DNA of 64,000 nucleotides, taken from contig NZ_JBALOP010000052.1 of assembly GCF_036962685.1 (NCBI RefSeq), positions 71,404 through 135,403 on the forward strand. Direction: 5' to 3'. This DNA is from Ferdinandcohnia sp036962685. Lineage in GTDB: Bacteria; Bacillota; Bacilli; Bacillales; Bacillaceae_L. Below, in pieces: positions 56,132-64,000 of the stretch (positions are counted from its first letter, which is position 1; each line of letters begins with the position of its first letter). The notes under the pieces were generated by a model. That model was not told where the DNA came from and did not search any database. It saw only the letters and a program-made list of their open reading frames with translations. Made by a program: the position numbers and the translations under genes.

Positions 56132-56701
56132 GTGATTTATTTATATGTACTAGCCTCTTATTTTATTGGAACGATTATGACTGCCTATGTGGTTATGAGG
56201 TTTATGCTAGGTGAAGATATCAGGAAACTCGGAAGTGGAAATGTAGGTGCCAGGAATGCTGGTAGATTGCTAGGGAAGAAAGGCTTTTTGTTAACTGCCT
56301 TAGGCGATGTGCTAAAAGGGCTGCTAGTTGTCTTAGGTGCAAAATACCTGGGATTCTCCTTTGAAATTCAAATTCTGTCCCTTATCGCAGTTGTGGTCGG
56401 ACATATTTGGCCAATCACCCTTAAATTTAAAGGTGGAAAAGGAATTGCGACAGCTGCAGGCGGCCTAGTTGTCTTAACTTATCAGCCATTTCTCGTGTTT
56501 GCTGCAATCTTTCTATTTTTGTTAACACTTTCGAGAAGCTTCACATTAGCGGGGATGACAGCTTTCTTTACAATGCCATTTATCTATTGGTTTATGGATT
56601 ATTCAATACGGGAATGTGTACTTATTTTTATTGTAATCGCCTTATTACTATTTGCTCACCGCGATAATCTAAAAGAAAGACTAGTGAAAAAAATCAATTA
56701 A
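56132..56701 (+). CDS. PlsY-like glycerol-3-phosphate acyltransferase
   Basis: A 189-residue membrane protein with five hydrophobic segments. The PlsY motifs are GSGNVGARNAGRLLGKKGF (motif 1, SGN.GA.NA), KFKGGKGIATAAGGL (motif 2) and LLLFAHRDNLKERL (motif 3). PlsY transfers an acyl group from acyl-phosphate to glycerol 3-phosphate. The change of the usual GATNV to GARNA at motif 1 and its association with the next gene suggest a specialised paralogue rather than the housekeeping enzyme. It starts at GTG 56132, 16 bp before the following gene start signals. Confidence 0.87.
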   Translation: MIYLYVLASYFIGTIMTAYVVMRFMLGEDIRKLGSGNVGARNAGRLLGKKGFLLTALGDVLKGLLVVLGAKYLGFSFEIQILSLIAVVVGHIWPITLKFKGGKGIATAAGGLVVLTYQPFLVFAAIFLFLLTLSRSFTLAGMTAFFTMPFIYWFMDYSIRECVLIFIVIALLLFAHRDNLKERLVKKIN

Positions 56702-56717
56702 GTGGAGTGATTCCATC

Positions 56718-58316
56718 ATGACATTTGTCTATAAAATAGCTCGGTCCAAACATGAGTTTGATCAAATCCATCGCTTAAACTATAAAACCTTTGTTGAAGA
56801 AATTCCACAGCATAAAAAAAATGAAGAAAAGATGTTAGTCGATAAATTTCATGATCAAAATACATATTTAATTTGTGTAAAGGATTCAAAAGTAGTAGGT
56901 ATGATTGCTGTAAGAAGCAACAGACCGTTTTCACTAGATTATAAGATGCCTAATCTTGATGAGCAATTACCGGTAAAACCTGCTAAACCTTGTGAAATTC
57001 GCTTACTATCGGTTGAAGAAGAATATCGTAATAATGGGAGAATCTTTTTCGGGCTTGCCGGTCTAATGTCTACTTATTGCTTGAAGGAAGGCTATGATGT
57101 TGCCTTGATTTCTGGAACAACAAGACAAGAAAAATTATATCGACAGCTAGGCTTTAAACCATTTGCCTCATTAACTGGAACTTCGGAAGCCTCTTTTTGG
57201 CCGATGTATTTAACAAAACAAACCTTTGATGAGTCGCTTGCAGGTAGAATTTTAAAAGAACCGGTTAGTTTTTTGCCAGGTCCCATTAAAATTCATGAAA
57301 ATGTAAAAGAAGCTCTTCAACAAGAGCCGATTTCACATCGTTCAAATGAATTCTCATTACAAATGAAATCTGTAAGAGAGAAGCTTTGTAGCATGACAAA
57401 TTCAAAGCATGTGGAGGTTTTAGTCGGTTCGGGAACTCTTTCAAATGATGTGGTCGCTGCTCAGTTAGCTATTTTAGAAGGAAAAGGCTTAATTGTAAGC
57501 AATGGGGAGTTCGGTTCAAGATTAATTGACCATGCCGATCGAGCAGGATTAGCTTTTAAAAAGCTAGAAAAAGAATGGGGAGTACCTATTACAGAAACAG
57601 AGATTAAGAAAGAGCTTGAAACGGGGGATTATGCTTGGCTATGGGCCGTCCATAGTGAAACTTCCACGGGAATGCTATCAAACTTCAAAAACCTAAAGGA
57701 AATCTGTCTTCAAAGTAATGTGAAACTCTGTCTTGACTGTATCAGCACGGTTGGTGCTGTTAAGCTAGATTTTCAGGATGTCTATTTCGCATCGGGAGTC
57801 AGTGGTAAAGCGATTGGTGGATATACGGGTTTATCATTTGTCTTCCATAATCATGAAGTTTATCCTAACCAGTCAATTCCAAGATATCTTGATCTCGGGA
57901 TGTACGCTTATCATGACAGCATTCCGTATTCCCATTCCTCGAACATGCTTGAGGCATTGCATGAAGCACTGCAAAAATACAAAAATGATGATTACTATCT
58001 AGAAATTAAAACAAGATATAAGATGATTCGTGAGTATATTGAAGGTCTAGGACTGCAGATTTTAACATCGCCTGAATATTCATCACCTGCAATCATGACA
58101 ATTCTTTTGCCAGAACATATCTCTTCAAAGGATTTTGGAGATGATATGGCACTACACGGATATTACCTTCATTATGAAAGTCGCTATTTACAAGAAAAGA
58201 AATGGATCCAAATCTCGTGCCTGAGCAGCCATGAAGAAAAGGATATTTTAAAAATGCTACGTATATTTGAGCTTTTGTTAAACCAATATGCAAAAACCGG
58301 AGAGCCTTCTATATAG
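56718..58316 (+). CDS. GNAT acyltransferase fused to class V PLP aminotransferase
   Basis: A 532-residue two-domain protein. Residues 1-170 are a GNAT domain of the N-acyl-amine/autoinducer synthase type: RLNYKTFVEEIPQH, CEIRLLSVEEEYRNNGRIF and ISGTTRQEKLYRQLGFKPF. Residues 185-525 are a fold-type I, class V aminotransferase: FLPGPIKIHENV, LVGSGTLSNDVVA, HSETSTGML, LCLDCISTVGAVKLDF and the PLP Lys364 in GVSGKAIGGYTG. It lies 16 bp after a PlsY paralogue in a likely operon. I infer that the enzyme makes an amine and acylates it, possibly toward a lipid; no substrate can be read from the sequence. Confidence 0.85.
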   Translation: MTFVYKIARSKHEFDQIHRLNYKTFVEEIPQHKKNEEKMLVDKFHDQNTYLICVKDSKVVGMIAVRSNRPFSLDYKMPNLDEQLPVKPAKPCEIRLLSVEEEYRNNGRIFFGLAGLMSTYCLKEGYDVALISGTTRQEKLYRQLGFKPFASLTGTSEASFWPMYLTKQTFDESLAGRILKEPVSFLPGPIKIHENVKEALQQEPISHRSNEFSLQMKSVREKLCSMTNSKHVEVLVGSGTLSNDVVAAQLAILEGKGLIVSNGEFGSRLIDHADRAGLAFKKLEKEWGVPITETEIKKELETGDYAWLWAVHSETSTGMLSNFKNLKEICLQSNVKLCLDCISTVGAVKLDFQDVYFASGVSGKAIGGYTGLSFVFHNHEVYPNQSIPRYLDLGMYAYHDSIPYSHSSNMLEALHEALQKYKNDDYYLEIKTRYKMIREYIEGLGLQILTSPEYSSPAIMTILLPEHISSKDFGDDMALHGYYLHYESRYLQEKKWIQISCLSSHEEKDILKMLRIFELLLNQYAKTGEPSI

Positions 58317-58326
58317 AGGGCTTTTG
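58303..58326 (+). terminator. Terminator after the GNAT-aminotransferase gene
   Basis: A 7-bp stem AGCCTTC/GAGGGCT (one G-T pair) with a T-rich tail; it overlaps the stop codon. Confidence 0.68.
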
Positions 58327-58379
58327 TTATTGAAACTTTTCCTACCCATTTTCGTCTAAGTGAAAAAGGGGTGAAATGG

Positions 58380-60269
58380 ATGAAGAAGAGATGGATTTTT
58401 TATCTGTCTGCGGTCATTCTGATAACGGCTCTGACGGCTATAGTTACCTCTTCAAAGCCGGCAGTTGTCAGCCAAATGGATACTGAAATTCAGCCTGTCA
58501 CAAAAGAAAAGCTACAAGAAATATTTCGGGATGCGATTAAAGAGGAAAAACGCAATCGAAGGTATAGTTTATTCGGGAGGGATACTGCCCAACAGGAAAT
58601 GTCAGTATCAAATGAATCACCTGCAGCGGATAGTGCCGCAAAAGGTGGGAGTGATTATTCAGAGACGAACACCCAGGTTCAAGGTGTTGATGAATCAGAT
58701 ATCGTAAAAACTGACGGTAAATATATTTATCAACTTATTGATGGGAAACTAAATATCATCAAAGCAGCGCCTGTGAAGGAAATGCAGGTAATCACAACAA
58801 TTCCATATTCTCACTCATTTTCACCAAGTCAAATGTTCTTATACGAAGACAAGCTTGTCGTTATCGGTTATTCGTTTCATGATATGACACCACATCAAAA
58901 TCAACGTAAAATGATTTATCCACCTAGACATTTTGAAGCAACAACAGCGATTGTTTATGACATAAAGGACCAAAAAAACCCTAAGGAAATACGTAGAGTA
59001 GAGGTTGAGGGAACCCATTTGACTTCACGCAGAATTGATAACTACGTGTATCTAGTTACGAGTCATTTTCCGTATTATTGGATTATGGAAGACGTGAAAG
59101 ATGATGATATCGAGCTTAGACCACGTTTCTCAGATACAGCAAATAATGAGGAAAGTTCTTTGGTGCCGTATGAAAAAATTCAGTATATCCCTGGTTCAAA
59201 AGAGAGTAATTTTACCTTAATTGCTGCAATTGACTTGAATGACCCTAATAAAGAAGCCTCCATTACTTCTTATTTAGGTAGCGGAAATTTATTGTATATG
59301 TCAAAGGAAAACATTTATATCGCAGTAGCAAACTATAACGCAATTCCATTTAGGGAGGATGGCTCCAATTCCCCTGATACAAATGTCTATAAATTTTCAG
59401 TGGATGGGGAAAAAGTCGAGTTCCATAGTTCAACTGAAGTACCGGGAACGATTTTAAATCAATTTTCAATGGATGAATACAATGGAACCTTCCGGGTAGC
59501 CACAACAAAAGGGGATACCTGGAATAACAGCAAACCATCCGCAAACAATTTGTTTATTTATGATGAGAATTTAAAACAAATAGGTTCTTTAAGTGATCTG
59601 GCGCGTGGAGAGCGAATCTATTCAGCACGCTTCATGGGGGAACGCATTTACATCGTGACCTTTAAGCAAGTAGATCCATTGTTTGTCATTGATGCTAGTG
59701 ACCCAAAAACTCCAAAGGTGCTTGGAGAGCTTAAAATACCTGGCTTTAGCAACTACCTGCATCCATATGATGAAAACCATGTAATTGGTTTTGGACAGGA
59801 CACGAAGGTAGTCGCTGATAAAACAATCAATAATGAGCCAATGGTTTATACAGATGGTGTGAAAATTTCGTTATTTGATATTCGGGATGTAAATAATCCA
59901 AAGGAGAAGTTCACAGAAGTCATTGGTGGCCGTGGAACATACTCCCCATTAAATTACGACCATAAAGCTCTTTTATTTAATAAGGAAAAAGGAATTTTTG
60001 CTTTCCCAATTACTGTCTATCAAAATATAGAAGGGAAAATGTTTGAGCAAAGATTCGAATTTCAAGGAGCATATGTATACGACATCGATATAGAAGGAAT
60101 CGACTTAAAAGCAAAAATATCAAATGATACCGGTTCGTATGAAACATGGGAGGGGGAAGTACAACGACTTCTAACGATTGACGACACATTGTATGCCATC
60201 TCACCGACAGAGGTTTCAGCATATGACCTAAAAGATTATCAGCAAATTGCCGAAACCTCTTTAAGATAA
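58380..60269 (+). CDS. Secreted beta-propeller domain protein
   Basis: A 629-residue exported protein. The N-terminal signal anchor (IFYLSAVILITALTAIV) is followed by a helical, charged stretch, then the hallmark STNTQVQGVDE.DIVKTDGKYIY-type motif, seen here as ETNTQVQGVDESDIVKTDG at about residue 95. Repeated strands continue to the C terminus (DISDPKTP-like repeats such as DASDPKTPKVLGEL). This is the secreted beta-propeller family of Bacillus and related bacteria, function unknown. ATG 58380 is 6 nt after AAAGGGGTGA; GTG 58371 overlaps that site. Confidence 0.87.
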   Translation: MKKRWIFYLSAVILITALTAIVTSSKPAVVSQMDTEIQPVTKEKLQEIFRDAIKEEKRNRRYSLFGRDTAQQEMSVSNESPAADSAAKGGSDYSETNTQVQGVDESDIVKTDGKYIYQLIDGKLNIIKAAPVKEMQVITTIPYSHSFSPSQMFLYEDKLVVIGYSFHDMTPHQNQRKMIYPPRHFEATTAIVYDIKDQKNPKEIRRVEVEGTHLTSRRIDNYVYLVTSHFPYYWIMEDVKDDDIELRPRFSDTANNEESSLVPYEKIQYIPGSKESNFTLIAAIDLNDPNKEASITSYLGSGNLLYMSKENIYIAVANYNAIPFREDGSNSPDTNVYKFSVDGEKVEFHSSTEVPGTILNQFSMDEYNGTFRVATTKGDTWNNSKPSANNLFIYDENLKQIGSLSDLARGERIYSARFMGERIYIVTFKQVDPLFVIDASDPKTPKVLGELKIPGFSNYLHPYDENHVIGFGQDTKVVADKTINNEPMVYTDGVKISLFDIRDVNNPKEKFTEVIGGRGTYSPLNYDHKALLFNKEKGIFAFPITVYQNIEGKMFEQRFEFQGAYVYDIDIEGIDLKAKISNDTGSYETWEGEVQRLLTIDDTLYAISPTEVSAYDLKDYQQIAETSLR

Positions 60270-60297
60270 AAGGGTAGAATTTCTTCTATCCTTTTTA
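60269..60297 (+). terminator. Terminator after the beta-propeller gene
   Basis: An 11-bp stem AAAGGGTAGAA/TTCTATCCTTT (one G-T pair) with Ts. Confidence 0.82.
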
Positions 60298-60349
60298 TGC
60301 ATTTATCTTATATACTATATAAGATTATATTTGAAATGAAGTGACATAC

Positions 60350-61261
60350 ATGAATCAACCAAAAATGAATCCATACTTTGTATTGGCAGTTGGTGTCGTT
60401 GCAGTCTCGACGTCAGCTATTTTTGTGAAATTAGCAAATGCACCTGCACCGGTTATTGCGTTCTACCGGCTATTTTTTACAGTCTTATTAATGCTTCCGG
60501 TTTTTTTATGGAAATATCGAAAGGAACTACGGGTCATAACCAAAAAGGACTGGCTATTTTCCACAATCTCAGGTGTGTTTTTAGCACTCCATTTTATCCT
60601 ATGGTTTGAATCACTCAACTACACATCGGTAACGAGTTCAACTGTATTAGTAACCATGCAGCCAGTTTTTGCTTTCATAGGAACCTATTTCTTGTTTAAA
60701 GAAAAAATTAGTTTAGGTGCGATATTGAGCACCTGTCTTGCTTTAGGAGGAAGCATCATAATTAGTTGGGGTGATTTCCGAATTAGTGGGAGTGCTTTAT
60801 ACGGCGACTTCTTAGCAATCATTTCGTGTGTGATGGTTACAGCCTACCTTCTCTTTGGGCAAACTGTTCGAAAACGCTTATCGCTTGTCACATATACATT
60901 TGTTGTTTACAGCATAAGTACAATAACATTGTTTTTATATGTAGTGATTTTTAAATATCCGCTAGGTGGATACGCTGGTCAAGACTGGATGTACTTTTTA
61001 CTATTAGCAATTGTTCCAACTTTACTTGGTCATAATCTTTTCAATTGGTCATTAAAATGGGTAAGTACCTCAACAATTTCAGTTAGTATTTTATTTGAAC
61101 CAGTTGGCGCGGGCATTCTAGCCTATTTTATCCTTTCAGAAAAAATTATCCATACACAGATTATGGGAGGAGTTATTATTGTAGTCGGTATTTGGCTGTA
61201 CTCCATAGGTGAAAGGAAGAAAAAACAGCGGGTTTCATTATCAGAACAAAGTGTAGGTTAA
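60350..61261 (+). CDS. DMT superfamily (EamA) transporter
   Basis: A 303-residue membrane protein with ten hydrophobic segments in two EamA repeats (about residues 10-140 and 150-290). Typical features are AVSTSAIFVKLANAPAPVIAFYRL, SLNYTSVTSSTVLVTMQPVF and, in the second half, WVSTSTISVSILFEPVGAGILAYFIL. Family members export amino acids or other metabolites. ATG 60350 has only a weak ribosome binding site (GAAGTG); GTG 60341 is an alternative. Confidence 0.88.
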   Translation: MNQPKMNPYFVLAVGVVAVSTSAIFVKLANAPAPVIAFYRLFFTVLLMLPVFLWKYRKELRVITKKDWLFSTISGVFLALHFILWFESLNYTSVTSSTVLVTMQPVFAFIGTYFLFKEKISLGAILSTCLALGGSIIISWGDFRISGSALYGDFLAIISCVMVTAYLLFGQTVRKRLSLVTYTFVVYSISTITLFLYVVIFKYPLGGYAGQDWMYFLLLAIVPTLLGHNLFNWSLKWVSTSTISVSILFEPVGAGILAYFILSEKIIHTQIMGGVIIVVGIWLYSIGERKKKQRVSLSEQSVG

Positions 61262-61267
61262 AAAGAT

Positions 61268-61296
61268 AAAAGCCATGTCTACAATGACATGGCTTT
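61268..61296 (+). terminator. Hairpin terminator after the DMT gene
   Basis: An 11-bp perfect stem AAAGCCATGTC/GACATGGCTTT; the T tail is short. Confidence 0.75.
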
Positions 61297-61423
61297 ACAC
61301 TTTACAAAGTGTGGTTTCGACCCCACTTTGTAAGTAAGCCTCTGGCAGATGCCACAGATTTTCAAAGGAAATTTTTCGAGCAAACTCGAAAAAATCTGGG
61401 CGCAAATACGCCAAGGTGTATTT
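61295..61423 (+). repeat. Modular hairpin repeat, class A, copy 5
   Basis: The terminal hairpin ACTTTACAAAGTGTGG/CCCCACTTTGTAAG has a diverged arm sequence, but then GCCTCTGGCAGATGCCACAG, TTTTTCGAG/CTCGAAAAA and CGCCAAGGTGTATTTGATT follow in the usual order. It abuts the LPXTA gene stop codon. Confidence 0.85.
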
Positions 61424-61427
61424 GATT

Positions 61428-62384
61428 CTATGCATATTTTCGAGTTATTAATACAGCTCCTACACCAAGAAACATGCATAGGGCGCCAATTAAGAGAAGG
61501 TTCGCATATGGGCTTGCCGTAGTAGGAAGCTTATTCCCCTGAACCTTAACACTCATTTCTGTTGCCAAGGTTGCAACGGTTAAGAGTTTTTCTCCACGCT
61601 CAATGATAAAATCAGATGCTAGCATTTCCTCGGAAACTTTGAGATCCAGTAGGTATTCATCATTAGCTCGATATAATTCAACAAGCAGTTCAGCACCATC
61701 AAGTGTATCCATTTGAAGTAGCTTATTATAAGCTATTGCCTCTCTAGCACCATCCTTTAATAGATAGTATCTCGGTTGTAATTCAAAGACTTCAATCATT
61801 TTATCGTACATCACGATAAGCTCTTTTTGGTGTTCAGATGATAATCCTTCTGAGCTATTATAGGAAAAGTATCGCTCTAAATTAGTGTTAATCGATCTCA
61901 TTTTCTCTTCAAGATTTATATCATTAAGGCTTAAAAAGTGGAGAAATAATCCATCAATCTCGTCTTCTGTTAGCCCAACCTCCGATAGCATCCGCTCTGC
62001 TTCTACCAATACCTCAGCATGATTTAGATAGAAATCAACTGTTGTTTCAAGGTCCTTAATGAATAAATAATCCTGTACCGACTCTCCGAAACCGCTTAGG
62101 ATATGATGCAATTCATCCTCATTAATATTATGCTTCGTTAATAGAGTCTGGACGGTCTCATTATTAACTGGCTCACCTAAATAGGAAACCAGCTCATTCA
62201 CACTTTCAAAATCCTTTAAGGATAAATCAAAAACTGCTAAATAGTCCTCAAGATCATCTTCAGTTAAACCAGTCTGTGTTGTATATTTTTTTAATTCCTC
62301 AGGGGTAACGTCAGCAAACACTCCAACAGACAAAAACGCAAGCTGGAATAAAAAAATAACCCCAACTAATAAAAACTTCTTCAT
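61428..62384 (-). CDS. Processed acidic surface protein with LPXTA sorting signal
   Basis: A 318-residue acidic exported protein. A signal peptide (MKKFLLVGVIFLFQLAFLSVGVFA) is followed by helical, Glu/Asp/Leu-rich repeats (ELKKYTTQTGLTEDDLEDYL, LLTKHNINEDELHHILSGF, MLSEVGLTEDEIDGLFLHF). The C terminus has LPTTA, a hydrophobic segment (NLLLIGALCMFLGVGAVLI) and a positively charged tail (TRKYA), a cell wall sorting signal with Ala in place of Gly. It fits the processed acidic surface protein family handled by a class D-type sortase. That sortase is not in this window. Confidence 0.88.
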   Translation of the reverse strand: MKKFLLVGVIFLFQLAFLSVGVFADVTPEELKKYTTQTGLTEDDLEDYLAVFDLSLKDFESVNELVSYLGEPVNNETVQTLLTKHNINEDELHHILSGFGESVQDYLFIKDLETTVDFYLNHAEVLVEAERMLSEVGLTEDEIDGLFLHFLSLNDINLEEKMRSINTNLERYFSYNSSEGLSSEHQKELIVMYDKMIEVFELQPRYYLLKDGAREAIAYNKLLQMDTLDGAELLVELYRANDEYLLDLKVSEEMLASDFIIERGEKLLTVATLATEMSVKVQGNKLPTTASPYANLLLIGALCMFLGVGAVLITRKYA

Positions 62385-62537
62385 TCCTCTTCCTCCAAGC
62401 CATTATATTCATAGTTGTAGTATTTTCAACTTTTACCAAATAATGCATACAAAGGAGGAAATTAAGGGGAAATCGAAATTTAGTTTGATATGTTTGCTTA
62501 AAGATTTAATGACCCGTGAACTGACTTCAAATTGGGT

Positions 62538-63152
62538 TTAGTTGATTGTAAATGTTTTAGCTATTTCATGAATAATCTCTAGGTCTGCATTGAAATCCGA
62601 AGCTCCGAAATAGCCGGGACTATTTGCGTGAAAATACAAATCATAGATGACTTCTTGATCATTAGGTTGAATGAAATAATGAACAGTTTGAATGGCGTGC
62701 ATTTGCTTTACATGAAAAAGGACTCGTTGGGTTGGTTCCAGAAAATCTTCTAACATTTCATTTTCAAATATACCTGGCTGAGACAAAAGCTCTTGTTTTA
62801 ATTCATTGTTGATCTTCTTCACCCCACCAACTTCTGTTCCATTTTTTAAAAATACATATGTGGCACCTTGTTCTTCAATCGTAATTTCTTTTGGAAGATC
62901 GATCATAAATGACGAGACATGATCAGCATGAGGGGGTGCCTTCTCAAAAATGGAATTATAAGAGTATGTTCCAATCCCAATTATGAGTATTAACATAACC
63001 GCTGCTGACAGTAACTGCATAATGAATCGGTTTGAAAAAATCCTGTTCATTTTCTTCGTTTCGCTTACTCTAATATTTGTAATAATATGGGTTTTCTGGG
63101 CTTCGCTTAATTGAAATTTGGGAAATGATTTATTTGGATAGGAATCCTTCAT
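62538..63152 (-). CDS. Anti-sigma factor for the adjacent ECF sigma factor
   Basis: A 204-residue single-span membrane protein. Residues 1-45 are cytosolic and contain AQKTHIITNIRVSETKK. A membrane segment (IMQLLSAAVMLILIIGIGTY) is followed by an external domain of about 135 residues with a DUF4367-like pattern (IEEQGATYVFLKNGTEVGGV, EIIHEIAKTF). There is no zinc HxxxCxxC motif. Its start (ATG 63152, GAGAGGAAA upstream) lies inside the sigma gene with a 23-bp overlap, which supports co-regulation as sigma and anti-sigma. Confidence 0.8.
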   Translation of the reverse strand: MKDSYPNKSFPKFQLSEAQKTHIITNIRVSETKKMNRIFSNRFIMQLLSAAVMLILIIGIGTYSYNSIFEKAPPHADHVSSFMIDLPKEITIEEQGATYVFLKNGTEVGGVKKINNELKQELLSQPGIFENEMLEDFLEPTQRVLFHVKQMHAIQTVHYFIQPNDQEVIYDLYFHANSPGYFGASDFNADLEIIHEIAKTFTIN

Positions 63153-63675
63153 AGTCTTTTTCCTCTCCTTTGTTGATAGATTTAAGATTTTTCTGTAATG
63201 CTTTAATAGCTCGATGGTAAGTTAATGAAACTTTGTTAGTAGTCCATCCTAAAATGGTAGCTGTTTCTTCAACACTTAGTTCTAAAATTAATCGTGAAAT
63301 AAGAACTTCTTTATAAGATTTCTTTAGGTGAAGAATTGTTTGGTGTATATCAGAAAGAACCTCGTCTAAAAGAAGGGCACTTTCTGGATTGGAATGGTCA
63401 AACGAGATTTGTTTGTTCGCCAGTAGATCAAATGGTTGGAATTTGATTAGTCTTTTCCGACGGTTCTTATCGATTACTAAATTCCTCGCAATTGTAAGTA
63501 GCCATGTCTTGGGGTGTGAACGTTCCTCAAAGGTGGGAAATGATTGAATTGCTTTTAAAAAAACCTCCTGAACATCATCATCAACATCAAAAGACCCTGT
63601 GTAATAAATAAGGAAGTTATAAACATCATCGCCATACTCATAAAACCATTTCTCGATTTGACTGATTTGTGCCAA
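63130..63675 (-). CDS. ECF-type RNA polymerase sigma factor
   Basis: A 181-residue sigma-70 family protein with region 2 (WFYEYGDDVYNFLIYYTGSFDVDDDVQEVFLKAI, then HPKTWLLTIARNLVID) and region 4 (KSYKEVLISRLILELSVEETATILGWTTNKV). TTG 63675 is chosen because AAGGGGG lies 8 nt upstream and region 2 then starts near residue 5. It is closest in layout to the SigX/SigM/SigV type. Its promoter carries an ECF-type element (63712-63737), so it probably activates its own operon. Confidence 0.92.
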   Translation of the reverse strand: MAQISQIEKWFYEYGDDVYNFLIYYTGSFDVDDDVQEVFLKAIQSFPTFEERSHPKTWLLTIARNLVIDKNRRKRLIKFQPFDLLANKQISFDHSNPESALLLDEVLSDIHQTILHLKKSYKEVLISRLILELSVEETATILGWTTNKVSLTYHRAIKALQKNLKSINKGEEKDYEGFLSK

Positions 63676-63711
63676 ACGTCGAACCCCCTTTGTGTATTCC
63701 TTTATATAATA

Positions 63712-63737
63712 GACGATTAAAGCATCAACATCTTTCA
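63712..63737 (-). promoter_or_regulatory. ECF sigma-dependent promoter of the sigma/anti-sigma operon
   Basis: On the minus strand TGAAAG (63737-63732), a 16-bp spacer and CGTCTA (63715-63710). This fits the TGAAAC-N16-CGTC form used by Bacillus ECF sigma factors. It lies about 35 bp before the sigma start codon. Confidence 0.72.
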
Positions 63738-63766
63738 TATTTAAGAAATTTTTTTTAGAAAAGTGA

Positions 63767-63808
63767 ACTAAAAAATACTGACAAACCATTAAAGGAATGT
63801 CAGTATTT
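63767..63808 (-). terminator. Terminator of the upstream truncated gene
   Basis: An 11-bp perfect stem AAATACTGACA/TGTCAGTATTT with a long loop and a T run on the minus strand. Confidence 0.82.
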
Positions 63809-63826
63809 GATAGGGAGAATAACTCT

Positions 63827-64000
63827 TTAATAAAAGGAACTAGCAAAAAAACTAAAAACGAAGGCCATTATGATAGACGAAACAAATGTAATGAAAGTAC
63901 TTGCTTCGATTCTTCCCTCATTATTACTAATTCTTAAACCCTCTATATAAACAAATGAAAACAAGAATAAACACATCGCTAATGATAAAAACATTCCTAC
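63827..64000 (-). CDS. Membrane protein, C-terminal 57 residues (cut by window edge)
   Basis: The minus-strand frame is open from base 64000 to a TAA at 63829-63827. It encodes two hydrophobic segments (MFLSLAMCLFLFSFVYIEG and FITFVSSIIMAFVFSFFASSFY) separated by a polar stretch (RISNNEGRIEAST). The terminator at 63767-63808 lies just downstream, which supports a real gene. The N terminus is outside the window, and no family can be assigned. Confidence 0.65.
   Translation of the reverse strand, partial: VGMFLSLAMCLFLFSFVYIEGLRISNNEGRIEASTFITFVSSIIMAFVFSFFASSFY

Overview
The window is a low-GC, spore-forming Firmicute chromosome segment, almost certainly from the family Bacillaceae but outside the B. 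subtilis species group. The evidence is dense conserved order with the B. subtilis yut-yuz-yum-yui and yug regions, sporulation genes (yutH, kapB, kapD, sspH, a yuzC-like gene), Gram-positive ribosome binding sites, GTG and TTG starts, and a Mistic/YugO potassium channel pair. No phage, plasmid, IS transposase or CRISPR array is visible. Five runs of N (9064-9161, 17020-17199, 27353-27512, 31846-31891, 37289-37305) are assembly gaps, and all lie inside repeats.

Layout. 1-13,800 carries the yut/yum core: the yutD tail, small conserved genes, yutE, a possible structured intergenic element, yutF, yutG, yutH, the threonine operon hom-thrC-thrB, the Fe-S carriers yutI and yutM, yuzD, yuzB, and two type II NADH dehydrogenases (yutJ and yumB, the latter with a Rex-like operator). 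13,800-26,000 holds yuiB, yuiC, yuiD, the leucyl aminopeptidase, bioY with two BirA-type operators, a TSUP permease, an XRE regulator, several small or membrane proteins, an SDR, a DedA protein, yufK and a class A PBP. 26,000-39,900 is yug-like: an MFS pump, kapD, a LysM-NlpC/P60 hydrolase, kapB, yugF, alaR-alaT, yugI, yugJ, pgi, yugO-mstX and sspH.

39,900-64,000 is more accessory: an M3 peptidase, a polysaccharide deacetylase, a HEPN-like/CBS fusion, rluF, a TudS-like desulfidase with an ECF S component facing a DsrE/YedF-like protein, a SIMPL protein, four small hypothetical genes, a CPBP protease, a GH73 hydrolase, a NIPSNAP/Nudix fusion, a YitT protein, an aldehyde dehydrogenase, a lipoprotein nuclease with an Excalibur domain, tRNA-Ala(GGC), a PlsY paralogue coupled to a GNAT/aminotransferase fusion, a secreted beta-propeller, a DMT exporter, an LPXTA surface protein, and an ECF sigma/anti-sigma pair with an autoregulatory-looking promoter.

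The intergenic DNA is unusually repeat-rich. A modular hairpin repeat of about 130-190 bp occurs at seven sites in both orientations with two alternative centres. There are three copies of a second element and at least five separate degenerate tandem arrays with unit lengths of about 20, 21, 52, 53 and 80 bp. The best candidates for undescribed biology are the PlsY-GNAT/aminotransferase operon, the HEPN-CBS fusion, the TudS-like/ECF/DsrE locus, the structured element upstream of yutF and the modular repeat family. Functions are inferred from remembered family motifs; no search was run.
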